Part shown: positions 31,418-42,449 of the stretch, in pieces | How the letters are laid out: each line of letters starts with the position of its first letter | How positions within the stretch are numbered: position 1 is the stretch's first letter | Assembly (NCBI RefSeq): GCF_010729485.1 | Contig: NZ_AP022609.1 | Location: 1,054,001-1,118,000, forward strand | DNA length: 64,000 bases | Direction of reading: 5' to 3' | Source of the DNA: Mycolicibacter hiberniae | Lineage (GTDB): Bacteria; Actinomycetota; Actinomycetes; Mycobacteriales; Mycobacteriaceae | The notes under the pieces: generated by a model | Seen by the model: the letters and a program-made list of their open reading frames with translations, nothing else | Told to the model about the DNA's origin: nothing | Databases searched by the model: none | Position numbers and translations under genes: made by a program

Positions 31418-31475
31418 CCGAACGTGTACTCAGTGCGACAATGCACCCGAATTCTCGTGCTGAGAACACGTTCGG
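31418..31475. repeat. 58-bp palindrome with 16-bp arms between the corC-like gene and era
   Basis: CCGAACGTGTACTCAG (31418-31433) and CTGAGAACACGTTCGG (31460-31475) pair at 15 of 16 positions around a 26-nt loop. The palindrome fills most of the 90-bp gap and ends just before the GAAAGG ribosome binding site of era. There is no T tract. It could be a regulatory hairpin, a repressor site or a copy of a small dispersed palindromic repeat; only one copy was seen in this window. Confidence 0.8.
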
Positions 31476-31488
31476 CGAAAGGCGGCTC

Positions 31489-32397
31489 GTGACCGAGTCT
31501 GATTCCGGGTTCCATTCGGGCTTCGTGTGTCTGGTCGGCCGGCCCAACACGGGCAAGTCGACGCTCACCAACGCCCTGGTGGGCGCGAAGGTGGCGATCA
31601 CCTCGAACCGCCCGCAGACCACCCGGCACACCATTCGCGGCATCGTGCACCGCGACGACTTCCAGATCATCCTGGTCGACACGCCCGGCCTGCACCGGCC
31701 GCGGACCCTGCTGGGCAAACGGCTCAACGACCTGGTCCGCGACACCTACTCGCAGGTCGACGTGATCTGCCTGTGCATCCCGGCCGACGAACCGATCGGC
31801 CCCGGCGACCGCTGGATCGTCGAGCAGATCCGCGCCGTCGCACCCAAGACCACCCTGGTGGTGGTGGTCACCAAGATCGACAAAACCAGTCGCGACAAGG
31901 TCGCCGCACAACTGGTCGCGGTCGGCGAGCTGGCGCCCGAAGCCGAGATCGTCCCGGTGTCGGCGGTCAGCGGCGAGCAGGTTGACGTGCTCATTTCCGT
32001 GCTGGCAGCCGCGCTGCCCGTCGGTCCGGCCTTCTATCCGGACGGCGAGCTGACCGACGAGCCCGAAGAGACCCTGATGGCGGAGTTCATCCGGGAGGCG
32101 GCCCTGGAGGGCGTGCGCGACGAACTACCGCATTCGCTGGCGGTGGTGATCGAGGAAGTGCGCTCGCGGGAGGATCGCGAGGACCTGATCGAGGTCTATG
32201 CGGTTCTCTACGTCGAACGCAACAGCCAGAAGGGCATCGTGATCGGCCGGGGTGGATCCCGGCTGCGCGAGGTGGGCACCGCCGCGCGTACGCAGATCGA
32301 GAAGTTGTTGGGCACCAAGGTATTTCTCGATCTGCGGGTAAAGGTGGCCAAGAACTGGCAACGCGACCCCAAGCAGCTCGGACGGCTCGGTTTTTAG
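31489..32397 (+). CDS. era: Era, ribosome-assembly GTPase
   Basis: This 302-aa GTPase binds 16S rRNA during 30S assembly. G1 is GRPNTGKST, G3 is DTPGLH and G4 is TKID. The C-terminal KH domain carries VIGRGGSRLREVG. GTG 31489 is chosen over an upstream in-frame GTG at 31411 because GAAAGG sits before it, the length then matches the 300-aa M. tuberculosis protein, and upstream codons lie inside the palindrome. Confidence 0.96.
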   Translation: MTESDSGFHSGFVCLVGRPNTGKSTLTNALVGAKVAITSNRPQTTRHTIRGIVHRDDFQIILVDTPGLHRPRTLLGKRLNDLVRDTYSQVDVICLCIPADEPIGPGDRWIVEQIRAVAPKTTLVVVVTKIDKTSRDKVAAQLVAVGELAPEAEIVPVSAVSGEQVDVLISVLAAALPVGPAFYPDGELTDEPEETLMAEFIREAALEGVRDELPHSLAVVIEEVRSREDREDLIEVYAVLYVERNSQKGIVIGRGGSRLREVGTAARTQIEKLLGTKVFLDLRVKVAKNWQRDPKQLGRLGF

Positions 32398-32458
32398 GCG
32401 GACGGGCCGGGGATGCCACCGCCCGCGCCCGCCGAAACGGCATTGGTAGATTCCAGGG

Positions 32459-33130
32459 ATGTCCGTACGCAAGTCGTTGCTCGTGTCCTCGGTCGGCCTG
32501 CTGGTGTGTGCGCAAGCACTGGCCGGCTGCGGGGGCGCGCAGAAGCCGATCGATACCACCAAGCTGTTCAACGTCCAGTCGACGTTCGGCTCCGACTTCA
32601 AGACCCAGACCAAGGGTCCTAACGACATCGACCCCAAGATTCTCGGCCCGCAGAAGATGCCTCCCGGCGTGACGTTCGACCCCGCCGACTGCGCCGACTA
32701 CGCCGCCAACACCGGCCGGCCGCCCAAGGGCATCCAGGGCAAGATGTCGATGGTGTCGATCGTCGGCGACGGCAACCAGCTGGTCGCGATCGCCATGCAG
32801 TCCGACCAGGACCTGCCCTACGACGACACCGACGCCGAGAAGTGCAGCCACGTCTCGTTCAACGCCGGCAAGCTCACCGGCTACCTCGACGAGGTCGACG
32901 CCCCGGAGATCGAGAACGCCAAGACGGTGGGATCGCACTCCGAGATCGAGATCACCGGCAAGGACGGCCAGCAGTCCCGCGAGTCCTACACCTTCACCGC
33001 CTACCTGGGCAAGGCACTGGTGCAGGTCACGGCCAACCCGCAGGCGGTCCGCGGCCAGGCCCCGGCGATGGTCGACGCCGACCGGGCGCGGCAGTTGTTG
33101 GTCGACGCGGTGGCAGCGCTGCGCGACTAG
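32459..33130 (+). CDS. Mycobacterial lipoprotein of unknown function
   Basis: This is a 223-aa exported protein. The signal peptide ends in a lipobox ALAGC (Cys about 23), so the mature protein should be lipid-anchored on the outer face of the membrane. The mature part has two further cysteines (DPADCADY and AEKCSHV) that could form a disulfide. It resembles mycobacterial lipoproteins of the DUF5642/LpqN-like kind, but no activity can be assigned. A TAGATT hexamer at 32447-32452 just before the ATG may be its -10. Confidence 0.8.
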   Translation: MSVRKSLLVSSVGLLVCAQALAGCGGAQKPIDTTKLFNVQSTFGSDFKTQTKGPNDIDPKILGPQKMPPGVTFDPADCADYAANTGRPPKGIQGKMSMVSIVGDGNQLVAIAMQSDQDLPYDDTDAEKCSHVSFNAGKLTGYLDEVDAPEIENAKTVGSHSEIEITGKDGQQSRESYTFTAYLGKALVQVTANPQAVRGQAPAMVDADRARQLLVDAVAALRD

Positions 33131-34609
<1,479 letters not shown>

Positions 34610-34616
34610 GGCGGCC

Positions 34617-35483
34617 TCAGTGCTCGCCGCGGGCCACCGGCCGGGACGCATCCGAGCTCCACTGTGACCACGATCCCGGGAACATCGCTGCCGAGCGGCC
34701 GACGGTGGCCAATGCCGCGACGACCACCGTGGCACTGATCCCCGAACCGCAGTAGGTCCCCACCGTGGCGTCGTCGCCGATGCCGCGCTCGGCCAGCAGT
34801 CCGATGATCTCCTCGTCGGGGAGCAGGGTTCCGTCGGCGGTCAGCAGCGCGGTGAACGGCAGGTTTTTCGCGCCGGGGATGTGACCGGCGGCGGCGTCGA
34901 CGGGCTCCACCTCGGCGCGAAAGCGTTCGGGGGCGCGGGCGTCGAGCAGCGCCAGCGAACCGGTCCGGGCACCGTCGCCGGCCTCGTCGGCGGTCAGCGT
35001 GGGCCGCAGGCCCTCATACAGATCCTCCGGCAGCAGGGTGACGTTGCCCGGCTCGGGGCAGACCTCGCCGGTGTGCAACTCGCCACCGGCCTTCGTCCAT
35101 GCCGCCAGCCCGCCGTCGAGGATGCGCACGTCGGCTACCCCCGAGGTGGTCAGCAACCACCACAATCGCCCCGAACCGGCCCGGTTCCAGTCGTCGTAGA
35201 CCACCACCGGGACGTGGCGCCGCACCCCCCACCGGCGGGCGGCGGCTTCCAGATCACGGCCGGTCGGCAGCGGGTGCCGGCCCCGGTCGGACACGGTGCG
35301 GTCGGACAGCTCGTCCTCGAGCGAGACGTAGACCGCGCCCGGCAGGTGGCCGCCCAGATACGCCGGATGCCCGTCGGGTGCCTCCAGGCTCCAGCGGACG
35401 TCGAGGACGGTCACCGGTTCACCGGCACGCAGGAGCGCGATGAGCTCGCCGGCGGTGATCAGAACCTTACTGCGCGGACCCAC
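34617..35483 (-). CDS. Tandem-rhodanese sulfurtransferase
   Basis: This 288-aa protein has two rhodanese domains. The first, inactive one is recognised by VLDVRWSLEAPDGHPAYLGGHLPGAVYV. The second carries the catalytic Cys in TYCGSGISA. The CGSG loop is closer to 3-mercaptopyruvate sulfurtransferases than to thiosulfate-type CRKG loops, though family annotation often says thiosulfate sulfurtransferase. The GTG 35483 start lies 13 bp after the hemophore-like gene, so they may share a transcript. M. tuberculosis SseB has similar length, but orthology is not established here. Confidence 0.88.
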   Translation of the reverse strand: MGPRSKVLITAGELIALLRAGEPVTVLDVRWSLEAPDGHPAYLGGHLPGAVYVSLEDELSDRTVSDRGRHPLPTGRDLEAAARRWGVRRHVPVVVYDDWNRAGSGRLWWLLTTSGVADVRILDGGLAAWTKAGGELHTGEVCPEPGNVTLLPEDLYEGLRPTLTADEAGDGARTGSLALLDARAPERFRAEVEPVDAAAGHIPGAKNLPFTALLTADGTLLPDEEIIGLLAERGIGDDATVGTYCGSGISATVVVAALATVGRSAAMFPGSWSQWSSDASRPVARGEH

Positions 35484-35496
35484 CGCTTGAGCAGGC

Positions 35497-35835
35497 TCAG
35501 TAGTTGTTGCAGCTGTTGGCGACCTGGACGATCGTGCCCACGTACTGCTGTGCCTCGGGCATACCCTGAACCATGTTGGCCAGCTGCTGGCGCTTGGCGG
35601 GCGGAGCGTTCAGGAACATCTGCAGCATGCCCTGCCCGTTGGGGTTGGCATCGAACTCCGCTGCCGCGGCGGGGTTCTCCGCGACCAGCGCCGCGTGCAC
35701 CTGCGAATAGGTGCAGGTGGTGTTGAGGATCGGGCCGAGGTCGGGGCTGGCGGACGCGATTCCGGACCCGGCGCAGAACGCCAAAGCCAGACTGCCGGCT
35801 GCGACAGAGATCCTGGTCAACGACAGAGAGGCCAT
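35497..35835 (-). CDS. Hemophore-related secreted protein (Rv0203-like family)
   Basis: This 112-aa secreted protein has a signal peptide (MASLSLTRISVAAGSLALAF) ending around IASASPDL. A mature helical domain follows with a cysteine near each end (NTTCTYSQVHAAL and ANSCNNY) and NPAAAAEFDANP, the pattern of mycobacterial hemophore-like proteins that bind haem or stay uncharacterised. ATG 35835 is preferred over GTG 35853 because GAAAGGCG precedes it. An IdeR-like sequence lies upstream at 35894-35912, which would fit iron control. Confidence 0.82.
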   Translation of the reverse strand: MASLSLTRISVAAGSLALAFCAGSGIASASPDLGPILNTTCTYSQVHAALVAENPAAAAEFDANPNGQGMLQMFLNAPPAKRQQLANMVQGMPEAQQYVGTIVQVANSCNNY

Positions 35836-35893
35836 TTTACGGACGCCTTTCACCAGTGCATCTTTACGGGGATTTGAAGACTTAACTCGAAGA

Positions 35894-35912
35894 CTGGCCT
35901 AGCTTAACCGAA
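35894..35912 (-). promoter_or_regulatory. Possible IdeR box upstream of the hemophore-like gene
   Basis: Read on the minus strand, TTCGGTTAAGCTAGGCCAG matches the IdeR consensus TTAGGTTAGGCTAACCTAA at 13 of 19 positions, with a strong left half (11 of 13). It sits about 58 nt upstream of the hemophore-like ATG. It could be functional, but the right half is poor. Confidence 0.4.
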
Positions 35913-35958
35913 CTGCGTGCGGCGCGCTGAAGTCGCAGCTGGGGCCGGTAGGCGCGGA

Positions 35959-37407
35959 TCACGAGCCTTGACCGGGCTCGGTGCGCCACCACGGCGTGGG
36001 CTGGCGCGCCGCCCACCCGCTGACGCCTTCCAATTCGGCCGCCAGCGACACCAACAGGCCGTCGCTGTTGGCCGGCCCCATCAACTGCACCCCGATCGGG
36101 AGTCCGTCGGAGGTGAACCCGGCGGGGACATTGATCGACGGCCAGCCCAAGAGGTTCCACGGCCAGGTCACCGGGCAGGCTGCGATCATCGCGCGGTCGG
36201 TCTCCCAGCTGTTGAGGTCGTCGAAGGTGTTGACCAGCGGCGGCGGCTGAGCGGTGGTGGGCGCCAGCACCACGTCGACGATGCGGAAGATCGAGCCCAC
36301 CCGCCGGTGATCCTTGGCCTCGTGGGCGCGGGCCTTGCGCAGCACGGCCTGCGACAACAGCCGGCCGGTGCGCATGTTGGCCAACGTCCGCGGGTCGAGG
36401 TTGACCCCGTTGCCCAGGGCGTTCGCCGCGGTCAGTACGCCGGCGGTGGATCGGGACAGGAAATTCCATGACAGCCGCAGCCCGTAATCGGGGTTTCCCG
36501 GGATCACGGTGTGCCCGAGCAACCGCAGTTGTTCGGCCGTGCGCTCCAGGGCGGCCCGGATCTCCGGGTGCAGCCGGGCCCCGAACCCCGTGTAGGGGAA
36601 GCGGGTCGACAGCGCGATACGCAGCTGCCCCGGTGCGGTCCGCACGTAGTCCGAGACCGTCATCGGTGGCGGTTTGTGCAGGTCGCCGTCAGCGTTGCCG
36701 GAGACCGCGTCGAGCACCAGCGCAGCGTCTTCGACGGTGCGGGCCAGCACCCCGTTGACGGTGAGCCCGTTGAAGGCCTCCGGCAGCGGCCATGTCGAGA
36801 TGCGGCCGCGCTGTGGCTTGATGCCGACCAGATGCGTCCAGGCCGCAGGAATACGCACACTGCCGGCGCCGTCGGATCCGATGGCCGCGGTCACCAGACC
36901 GGCGGCCACCGCGGCGGCACTGCCACCCGAGGATCCGCCGGGGGTGTGCCGGCGCGACCAGGGATTGCGGGTGTGGCCGAAACCGGGGCCGCTGGTGAAC
37001 GGCCACTGGCCCAATTCGCAGGTGTTGGTCTTGCCGACGATCACCGCGCCGGCGGCCCGCAGCCGGCGTACCACCTCGGAGTCGTGGCCGGCCGGTTCGA
37101 CGTATCCGGAGGCGCCGAACGAGGTCGCCACGCCCGCGATGTCGGTGTCGTCTTTGACTGCGATCGGGACGCCCAGCAGCGGCGCGCGGTGCCCGGCCGC
37201 TCGGCGCCGGTCGGCTTCGGCGGCGCTGACCAGTGCCGACTCGGTGAAGACCACCCGGAAGGCGTTCAGGGTGGACTGACTGGCGTCGATGGCGTGCAGC
37301 GACCGGCGCACCAGGTCCACCGAGGTGGCCTCGCCGCTGGCCAGCTGGTAGAGCTGCTCGGTGAGGGTGGGGAAGCGGGTTGCAGAGGTCGCGGACGGGT
37401 GGCTCAT
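35959..37407 (-). CDS. amiA2: AmiA2, amidase-signature-family hydrolase
   Basis: This 482-aa amidase-signature enzyme has the catalytic Ser-cisSer-Lys: Lys in PIAVKDDTDIAG, the glycine/serine loop TPGGSSGGSAAAVAAGL and the nucleophile Ser in GSDGAGSVRIPA. It hydrolyses an unknown amide. Length and place next to recO match M. tuberculosis Rv2363 (amiA2, 484 aa). It diverges from recO with 74 bp between the starts. Confidence 0.92.
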   Translation of the reverse strand: MSHPSATSATRFPTLTEQLYQLASGEATSVDLVRRSLHAIDASQSTLNAFRVVFTESALVSAAEADRRRAAGHRAPLLGVPIAVKDDTDIAGVATSFGASGYVEPAGHDSEVVRRLRAAGAVIVGKTNTCELGQWPFTSGPGFGHTRNPWSRRHTPGGSSGGSAAAVAAGLVTAAIGSDGAGSVRIPAAWTHLVGIKPQRGRISTWPLPEAFNGLTVNGVLARTVEDAALVLDAVSGNADGDLHKPPPMTVSDYVRTAPGQLRIALSTRFPYTGFGARLHPEIRAALERTAEQLRLLGHTVIPGNPDYGLRLSWNFLSRSTAGVLTAANALGNGVNLDPRTLANMRTGRLLSQAVLRKARAHEAKDHRRVGSIFRIVDVVLAPTTAQPPPLVNTFDDLNSWETDRAMIAACPVTWPWNLLGWPSINVPAGFTSDGLPIGVQLMGPANSDGLLVSLAAELEGVSGWAARQPTPWWRTEPGQGS

Positions 37408-37481
37408 CGGTGACGAGAGTATCGGCGTGCCACGCCGGTGGGGGTCCTCGAAACGCCCGCATCCGATGCGAAACTGGTCCG

Positions 37482-38276
37482 ATGCGGCTGTACCGGGACC
37501 GGGCGGTGGTGCTGCGCCAGCACAAGCTCGGCGAGGCCGACCGGATCGTCACTTTGCTCACCCGCGACCACGGGCTGGTCCGCGCGGTGGCCAAAGGAGT
37601 GCGCCGTACCCGCAGCAAGTTCGGGGCCCGGCTGGAACCGTTCGCCCACATCGATGTGCAGCTGCATCCCGGCCGCAACCTCGACATCGTCACCCAGGTG
37701 GTGTCGGTCGACGCGTTCGCCACCGACATCGTCAGCGACTACGGCCGCTACACCTGCGCCTGCGTGATTTTGGAGACCGCGGAACGCCTGGCCGGTGCCG
37801 AGCGGGCCCCGGCGACGGCACTGCACCGGCTCACCGTCGGTGCGCTGCGCGCGGTGGCCGACGGCCGCCGCCCCCGCGAGCTGGTGCTGGACGCCTACCT
37901 GCTGCGGGCCATGTCGGTGGCGGGGTGGGCGCCGGCGCTGACCGAGTGCGCCCGGTGTGCCACCCCCGGCCCGCATCGGGCATTCCACGTCGCGGCCGGT
38001 GGCAGCGTCTGCGCGCACTGCCGCCCGGCGGGGGCGACCACCCCGCCGATGGGTGTGCTGGATCTGATGTCGGCGTTGCACGACGGTGACTGGGAAGCCG
38101 CTGAGCTGTCCACGACGGCGCATCGCAGCCACGCCAGCGGATTGGTGGCTGCGCACCTGCAGTGGCACCTGGAACGGCGCCTGCGGACCTTGCCCTTGGT
38201 GGAGCGGGTCCCCCAGCAGCCGGCGCAGCGCGGCGCCGACGACGCGGATGCGCAGGCCCGGGCTGCCGGCAGCTGA
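37482..38276 (+). CDS. recO: RecO, DNA repair/recombination mediator
   Basis: This 264-aa protein of the RecFOR pathway helps load RecA on SSB-coated DNA. The N-terminal OB fold is RLYRDRAVVLRQHKLGEADRIV...VRAVAKGVRRTRSKFGARLEPF. A zinc-finger-like pair of CxxC motifs (CARCATPG and CAHC) lies near 165-190. ATG 37482 gives the M. tuberculosis length (265 aa). Just after the stop, arms CCGAAA/TTTCGG (38296-38315) form a small hairpin without a T tract, at most a weak terminator. Confidence 0.95.
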   Translation: MRLYRDRAVVLRQHKLGEADRIVTLLTRDHGLVRAVAKGVRRTRSKFGARLEPFAHIDVQLHPGRNLDIVTQVVSVDAFATDIVSDYGRYTCACVILETAERLAGAERAPATALHRLTVGALRAVADGRRPRELVLDAYLLRAMSVAGWAPALTECARCATPGPHRAFHVAAGGSVCAHCRPAGATTPPMGVLDLMSALHDGDWEAAELSTTAHRSHASGLVAAHLQWHLERRLRTLPLVERVPQQPAQRGADDADAQARAAGS

Positions 38277-38389
38277 CCCCTCGGGGTCCCCGAACCCGAA
38301 ATCTGTCCGTTTCGGTGGACTGCACGGTGGTCGGCGGTAGGCTGATGCGACTTCACGATCCGCATGTTTCAACCAGGAAGGCAGGCCGA

Positions 38390-38914
38390 ATGTTTCACGA
38401 CACCGGGTGGGGGCGCTGGGCGCACAGAACGATGCCGGGATACGGAGCCGGTTTCGGTGCGGCGGCCGGAGCGCTACTCGTCGTGGGAATGATGCCGGCC
38501 GTGGCTTCCTGCGCGCGGGCCGCCGAGCCCGGCCCGGCCACCGGGATCACGGCACCGCTGCCGGTGAACGGCCCCGGCGCTGACGGGGCGGACGGCGCCG
38601 ACGGCGCTCCCGGGGCGGACGGCGCTCCCGGAGCCGACGGGGCCCCCGGTGCCGGTGGCCTGGGCGGCCAGGGCGGCAAGGGCGGTCAAGGCGGCAAGGG
38701 CGGTGCCGGCGGCCAGGGCGGTAAGGGCGGCCAGGGTGGCCGCGGCGGCGACGGCGGTAACGGCGGTGCCGGTGGGGCCGGTGGCGCCGGTGGCGCTTCG
38801 GGATCCGGCGGCCAGCCCGGTGAGGGCGGTGCCGGTGGCCTGGGCGGTGCGCCCGGACCTGGTGGAACCCCGGGTCAGCCCGGCCAGCCCGGTGAGCCCG
38901 GGCGGGCCGGCTGA
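38390..38914 (+). CDS. Secreted collagen-like / PGRS-like glycine-rich protein
   Basis: This 174-aa protein has an N-terminal hydrophobic signal (GAAAGALLVVGMMPAVASC) that ends in a possible lipobox VASC, or alternatively cleaves after ARA. From GADGADGADGAPG to the C-terminus there are about 37 uninterrupted Gly-X-Y triplets. They begin collagen-like (GAD, GAP) and shift to PGRS-like GGX (GQG, GKG), ending GQPGQPGEPG. There is no PE domain. ATG 38390 has AGGAAGGCAGG upstream and a TAGGCT hexamer at 38338. It is probably a cell-surface structural or adhesive protein; function unknown. It and the next gene lie between recO and uppS, which are adjacent in M. tuberculosis. Confidence 0.8.
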   Translation: MFHDTGWGRWAHRTMPGYGAGFGAAAGALLVVGMMPAVASCARAAEPGPATGITAPLPVNGPGADGADGADGAPGADGAPGADGAPGAGGLGGQGGKGGQGGKGGAGGQGGKGGQGGRGGDGGNGGAGGAGGAGGASGSGGQPGEGGAGGLGGAPGPGGTPGQPGQPGEPGRAG

Positions 38915-40270
<1,356 letters not shown>

Positions 40271-40352
40271 TCGTCGGCATGGTCGGTAAGCCGTCGCGGC
40301 GGCCGTATGGTCGCCGCGGGCGGCGCCGGCACGGTCGGGCAGGATAAGGCGC

Positions 40353-41240
40353 ATGGTGTTGAACCGGGCAAATCGGAAGGCGGACTTCCCGCAGCTGCCC
40401 GCGGCGCCTGCGGATTATCCGGTGTTCCCGGACAAGTCCACCTGGCCGGTGGTCTTCCCGCAGTTGCCGTCGCCGCCCGGCGGGGGGCCGTGCCGCCCCC
40501 CGCAGCACACGTCCAAGGCCGTGGCGCCGCAGATTCCCGCCGAGGCGCTGCCGAACCACGTCGCGGTCGTGATGGACGGCAACGGCCGCTGGGCGACCCA
40601 GCGCGGGCTGGGCCGCACCGAGGGGCACAAGATGGGCGAGGCGGTGCTCATCGACATCACCTGCGGCGCCATCGAACTCGGTATCAAGTGGCTGACGGTG
40701 TATGCGTTCTCCACCGAGAACTGGAGGCGCTCCCCAGAGGAGGTGCGCTTCCTGATGGGGTTCAACCGCGAGGTGGTGCGCCGGCGGCGGGAGAACCTCA
40801 ACGCGATGGGCGTGCGGATGCGCTGGGTGGGCTCTCGTCCGAAGATGTGGCGCAGCGTGATCAAGGAATTCGAGATCGCCGAGGCCATGACGGTCGACAA
40901 CGACGTCATCACGATCAATTACTGCGTCAACTACGGCGGGCGCACCGAGATCGCCGAAGCCGCCAAGGCCATCGCCGAGGAGGCCGTGGCGGGCAAGCTG
41001 AACCCGAGCCGGATCAACGAGGCCACCATTGCGCGGCACCTGCACCGGCCGGACATGCCCGACGTCGACCTGCTGATCCGCACCTCCGGCGAGCAGCGGT
41101 CGTCCAACTTCATGCTGTGGCAGGCGGCCTACGCCGAATACATCTTCCAGGAGAAGCTGTGGCCGGACTACGACCGCCGCGATCTGTGGGAGGCCTGCGA
41201 GCAGTACGCCTCGCGGCAGCGCCGGTTCGGAACGGCCTGA
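40353..41240 (+). CDS. uppS: UppS, long-chain (decaprenyl) cis-prenyl diphosphate synthase
   Basis: This 295-aa cis-prenyltransferase makes the polyprenyl phosphate carrier for cell-wall synthesis. The catalytic Asp lies in [10 protein letters not shown], followed by [15 protein letters not shown] and the C-terminal [17 protein letters not shown] roughly 70-residue Pro-rich N-terminal extension matches the mycobacterial enzyme Rv2361c (296 aa). Its stop overlaps the next gene by one base (TGATG). Confidence 0.96.
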   Translation: MVLNRANRKADFPQLPAAPADYPVFPDKSTWPVVFPQLPSPPGGGPCRPPQHTSKAVAPQIPAEALPNHVAVVMDGNGRWATQRGLGRTEGHKMGEAVLIDITCGAIELGIKWLTVYAFSTENWRRSPEEVRFLMGFNREVVRRRRENLNAMGVRMRWVGSRPKMWRSVIKEFEIAEAMTVDNDVITINYCVNYGGRTEIAEAAKAIAEEAVAGKLNPSRINEATIARHLHRPDMPDVDLLIRTSGEQRSSNFMLWQAAYAEYIFQEKLWPDYDRRDLWEACEQYASRQRRFGTA

Positions 41241-41626
41241 TGCCCACGCTGGCCGACCGGCTCGCCGCGGCACTCGCCGAGGTGCTGGCGGTCGACGCCG
41301 AACCCGACGGTGCGCTGACCGTCCGGCACGACGGAATGCTGGCGTCGTTGCGGGTCGTGCCGATCTCCGAGGACCTGGAGCTGGTGTCGCTCACCGCGAT
41401 CCTGGCGTGGGATCTGCCGTTGACCGAGCACCTGCGCACCCGTGCCGCCGAACAGGCCGACCTCAGTCAGCTGGGCACCGTGTCCCTGGTCGGTAGGGAC
41501 GCGTCCGCGGACGTGATTCTGCGGTACAACTTCCCCGGATCGGGGCTGAGCGATGGCGCGCTGCGCACCCTGGTTCTGATGGTGCTGGCCAAGGGCGTCG
41601 ACATCCGGGACGCACTGACCGCCTGA
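41240..41626 (+). CDS. Conserved hypothetical protein downstream of uppS (Rv2360c-like)
   Basis: This 128-aa cytoplasmic protein has no signal or membrane segment. Its mixed alpha/beta pattern (LTVRHDGMLASLRVVPISEDLELVSLTAIL) suggests a YbjN or secretion-chaperone-like fold, but that is a guess. It is coupled to uppS by a TGATG overlap, as the homologue is in M. tuberculosis. Function unknown. Confidence 0.78.
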   Translation: MPTLADRLAAALAEVLAVDAEPDGALTVRHDGMLASLRVVPISEDLELVSLTAILAWDLPLTEHLRTRAAEQADLSQLGTVSLVGRDASADVILRYNFPGSGLSDGALRTLVLMVLAKGVDIRDALTA

Positions 41627-41639
41627 TGGCGGGCCGGGC

Positions 41640-42032
41640 TCAGTTCCGGCAGGCGGGGCAGGTGCCGAAGATCTCGATGGTGTGGCCGACGTCGGAGTAG
41701 TCGTGCTCGGCGGCGATGCGCGCCGCCCACTCCTCGACTTCGCGGTCGCCCACCTCGACGGTGGCCCCGCAGCCCCGGCACACCAGATGGTGGTGGTGGT
41801 GATCCGAGCATCGCCGGTACACCGATTCGCCGGTGTCCGAACGCAGCGTGTCGACCTGTCCGGCCGTGGCCATCGCCTGCAATGTGCGGTAGACGGTGGT
41901 CAGCCCGATGTTCTCGCCGCGCTCACGCAGCGCGTCGTGCAGTTCCTGGGCCGACCGGAAATCCTCGACGGTCTCCAACAGTGCCGCGATCGCTGCCCGC
42001 TGCCGGGTGGAGCGCACCCCGGGGGCGCTCAA
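41640..42032 (-). CDS. zur: Zur (FurB), zinc uptake repressor
   Basis: This 130-aa Fur-family regulator has an N-terminal winged helix (STRQRAAIAALLE...ENIGLTTVYRTLQAMATAG). A metal-binding region follows with SDHHHHHLVCRGCG and FGTCPAC, giving the two CxxC structural zinc sites. With zinc it represses zinc-uptake and alternative ribosomal-protein genes. It starts at TTG 42032, supported by GGTGAGG 5 nt upstream and by a TTGA overlap with the smtB stop. It is the second gene of the smtB-zur operon, as in M. tuberculosis (Rv2358-Rv2359). Confidence 0.95.
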   Translation of the reverse strand: MSAPGVRSTRQRAAIAALLETVEDFRSAQELHDALRERGENIGLTTVYRTLQAMATAGQVDTLRSDTGESVYRRCSDHHHHHLVCRGCGATVEVGDREVEEWAARIAAEHDYSDVGHTIEIFGTCPACRN

Positions 42033-42379
42033 CGGTCCTCACCGGCGTGCGCCACCGCGTCAATGGCGATGTGCGCCAGGTGATGGTCGGCCAGTCGGTA
42101 GAGCACTTCGCGACCAGACCTTTCCCCGGCGACGACTCCGGCGGACTTGAGGATCTTCAGGTGCTGGCTGACCAGCGGCTGCGGCACGCCGAGCGCGTCG
42201 ACGAGCTCGTGCACGCAGCGCTGTGACTCCTGCAGTTGCAACACGATCGCGATGCGAACCGGGGCGGCCAGCGCGCGTAGCAGCTCTCCGGCTGCGTCGA
42301 GGATCTCCCGCGGCGGTGTCGCGGGAAAGGCTGGGCCGGTGTGTCGGTGGCCCACCAGGCCCGATGCTGAGGAGGTCAT
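42029..42379 (-). CDS. smtB: SmtB, ArsR-family zinc-sensing repressor
   Basis: This 116-aa ArsR/SmtB repressor has a winged-helix core (ILDAAGELLRALAAPVRIAIVLQLQES...VPQPLVSQHLKILKSAGVV) and the C-terminal alpha-5 metal site DHHLAHIAIDAVAHAGE. It leaves DNA when zinc binds, allowing expression of smtB and zur. ATG 42379 has a strong GGAGGTG ribosome binding site. Two palindromes upstream (42399-42416 and 42432-42449) are candidate operators. Confidence 0.94.
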   Translation of the reverse strand: MTSSASGLVGHRHTGPAFPATPPREILDAAGELLRALAAPVRIAIVLQLQESQRCVHELVDALGVPQPLVSQHLKILKSAGVVAGERSGREVLYRLADHHLAHIAIDAVAHAGEDR

Positions 42380-42398
42380 GACACCACCTCCGGACACG

Positions 42399-42416
42399 TT
42401 GGAAATCATTTTCAGC
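42399..42416. promoter_or_regulatory. Zur-box-like AT-rich palindrome upstream of smtB
   Basis: TTGGAAATCATTTTCAGC contains the near-palindrome GAAATCATTTTC, like the GAAAAT/ATTTTC core recalled for mycobacterial Zur sites. It lies about 20 nt before the smtB ATG, where binding would block transcription. The exact consensus is from memory. Confidence 0.5.
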
Positions 42417-42431
42417 TGGCACCCACTGTTC

Positions 42432-42449
42432 CATGCGTGATGACGCATG
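42432..42449. promoter_or_regulatory. Perfect palindrome between smtB and glyS, candidate SmtB operator
   Basis: CATGCGTGATGACGCATG has perfect 7-bp arms (CATGCGT/ACGCATG) around a 4-nt centre. It lies 53 nt upstream of smtB and about 92 nt before glyS. Given SmtB autoregulation in mycobacteria, it is a good operator candidate. It could also touch the glyS promoter, whose likely -10 is TACGAT at 42473-42478. Confidence 0.55.

Noticed and set aside
38162..38389. Upstream extension of the collagen-like gene into the recO end
   Set aside because: The frame is open, but the ribosome binding site and the signal-peptide N-terminus fit ATG 38390; the extension would overlap recO and looks non-coding.
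41640..42032. HHHHH run in Zur as a possible artificial tag
   Set aside because: His-rich runs at this place are natural in mycobacterial FurB/Zur metal-binding regions and are followed by the normal CxxC motifs.
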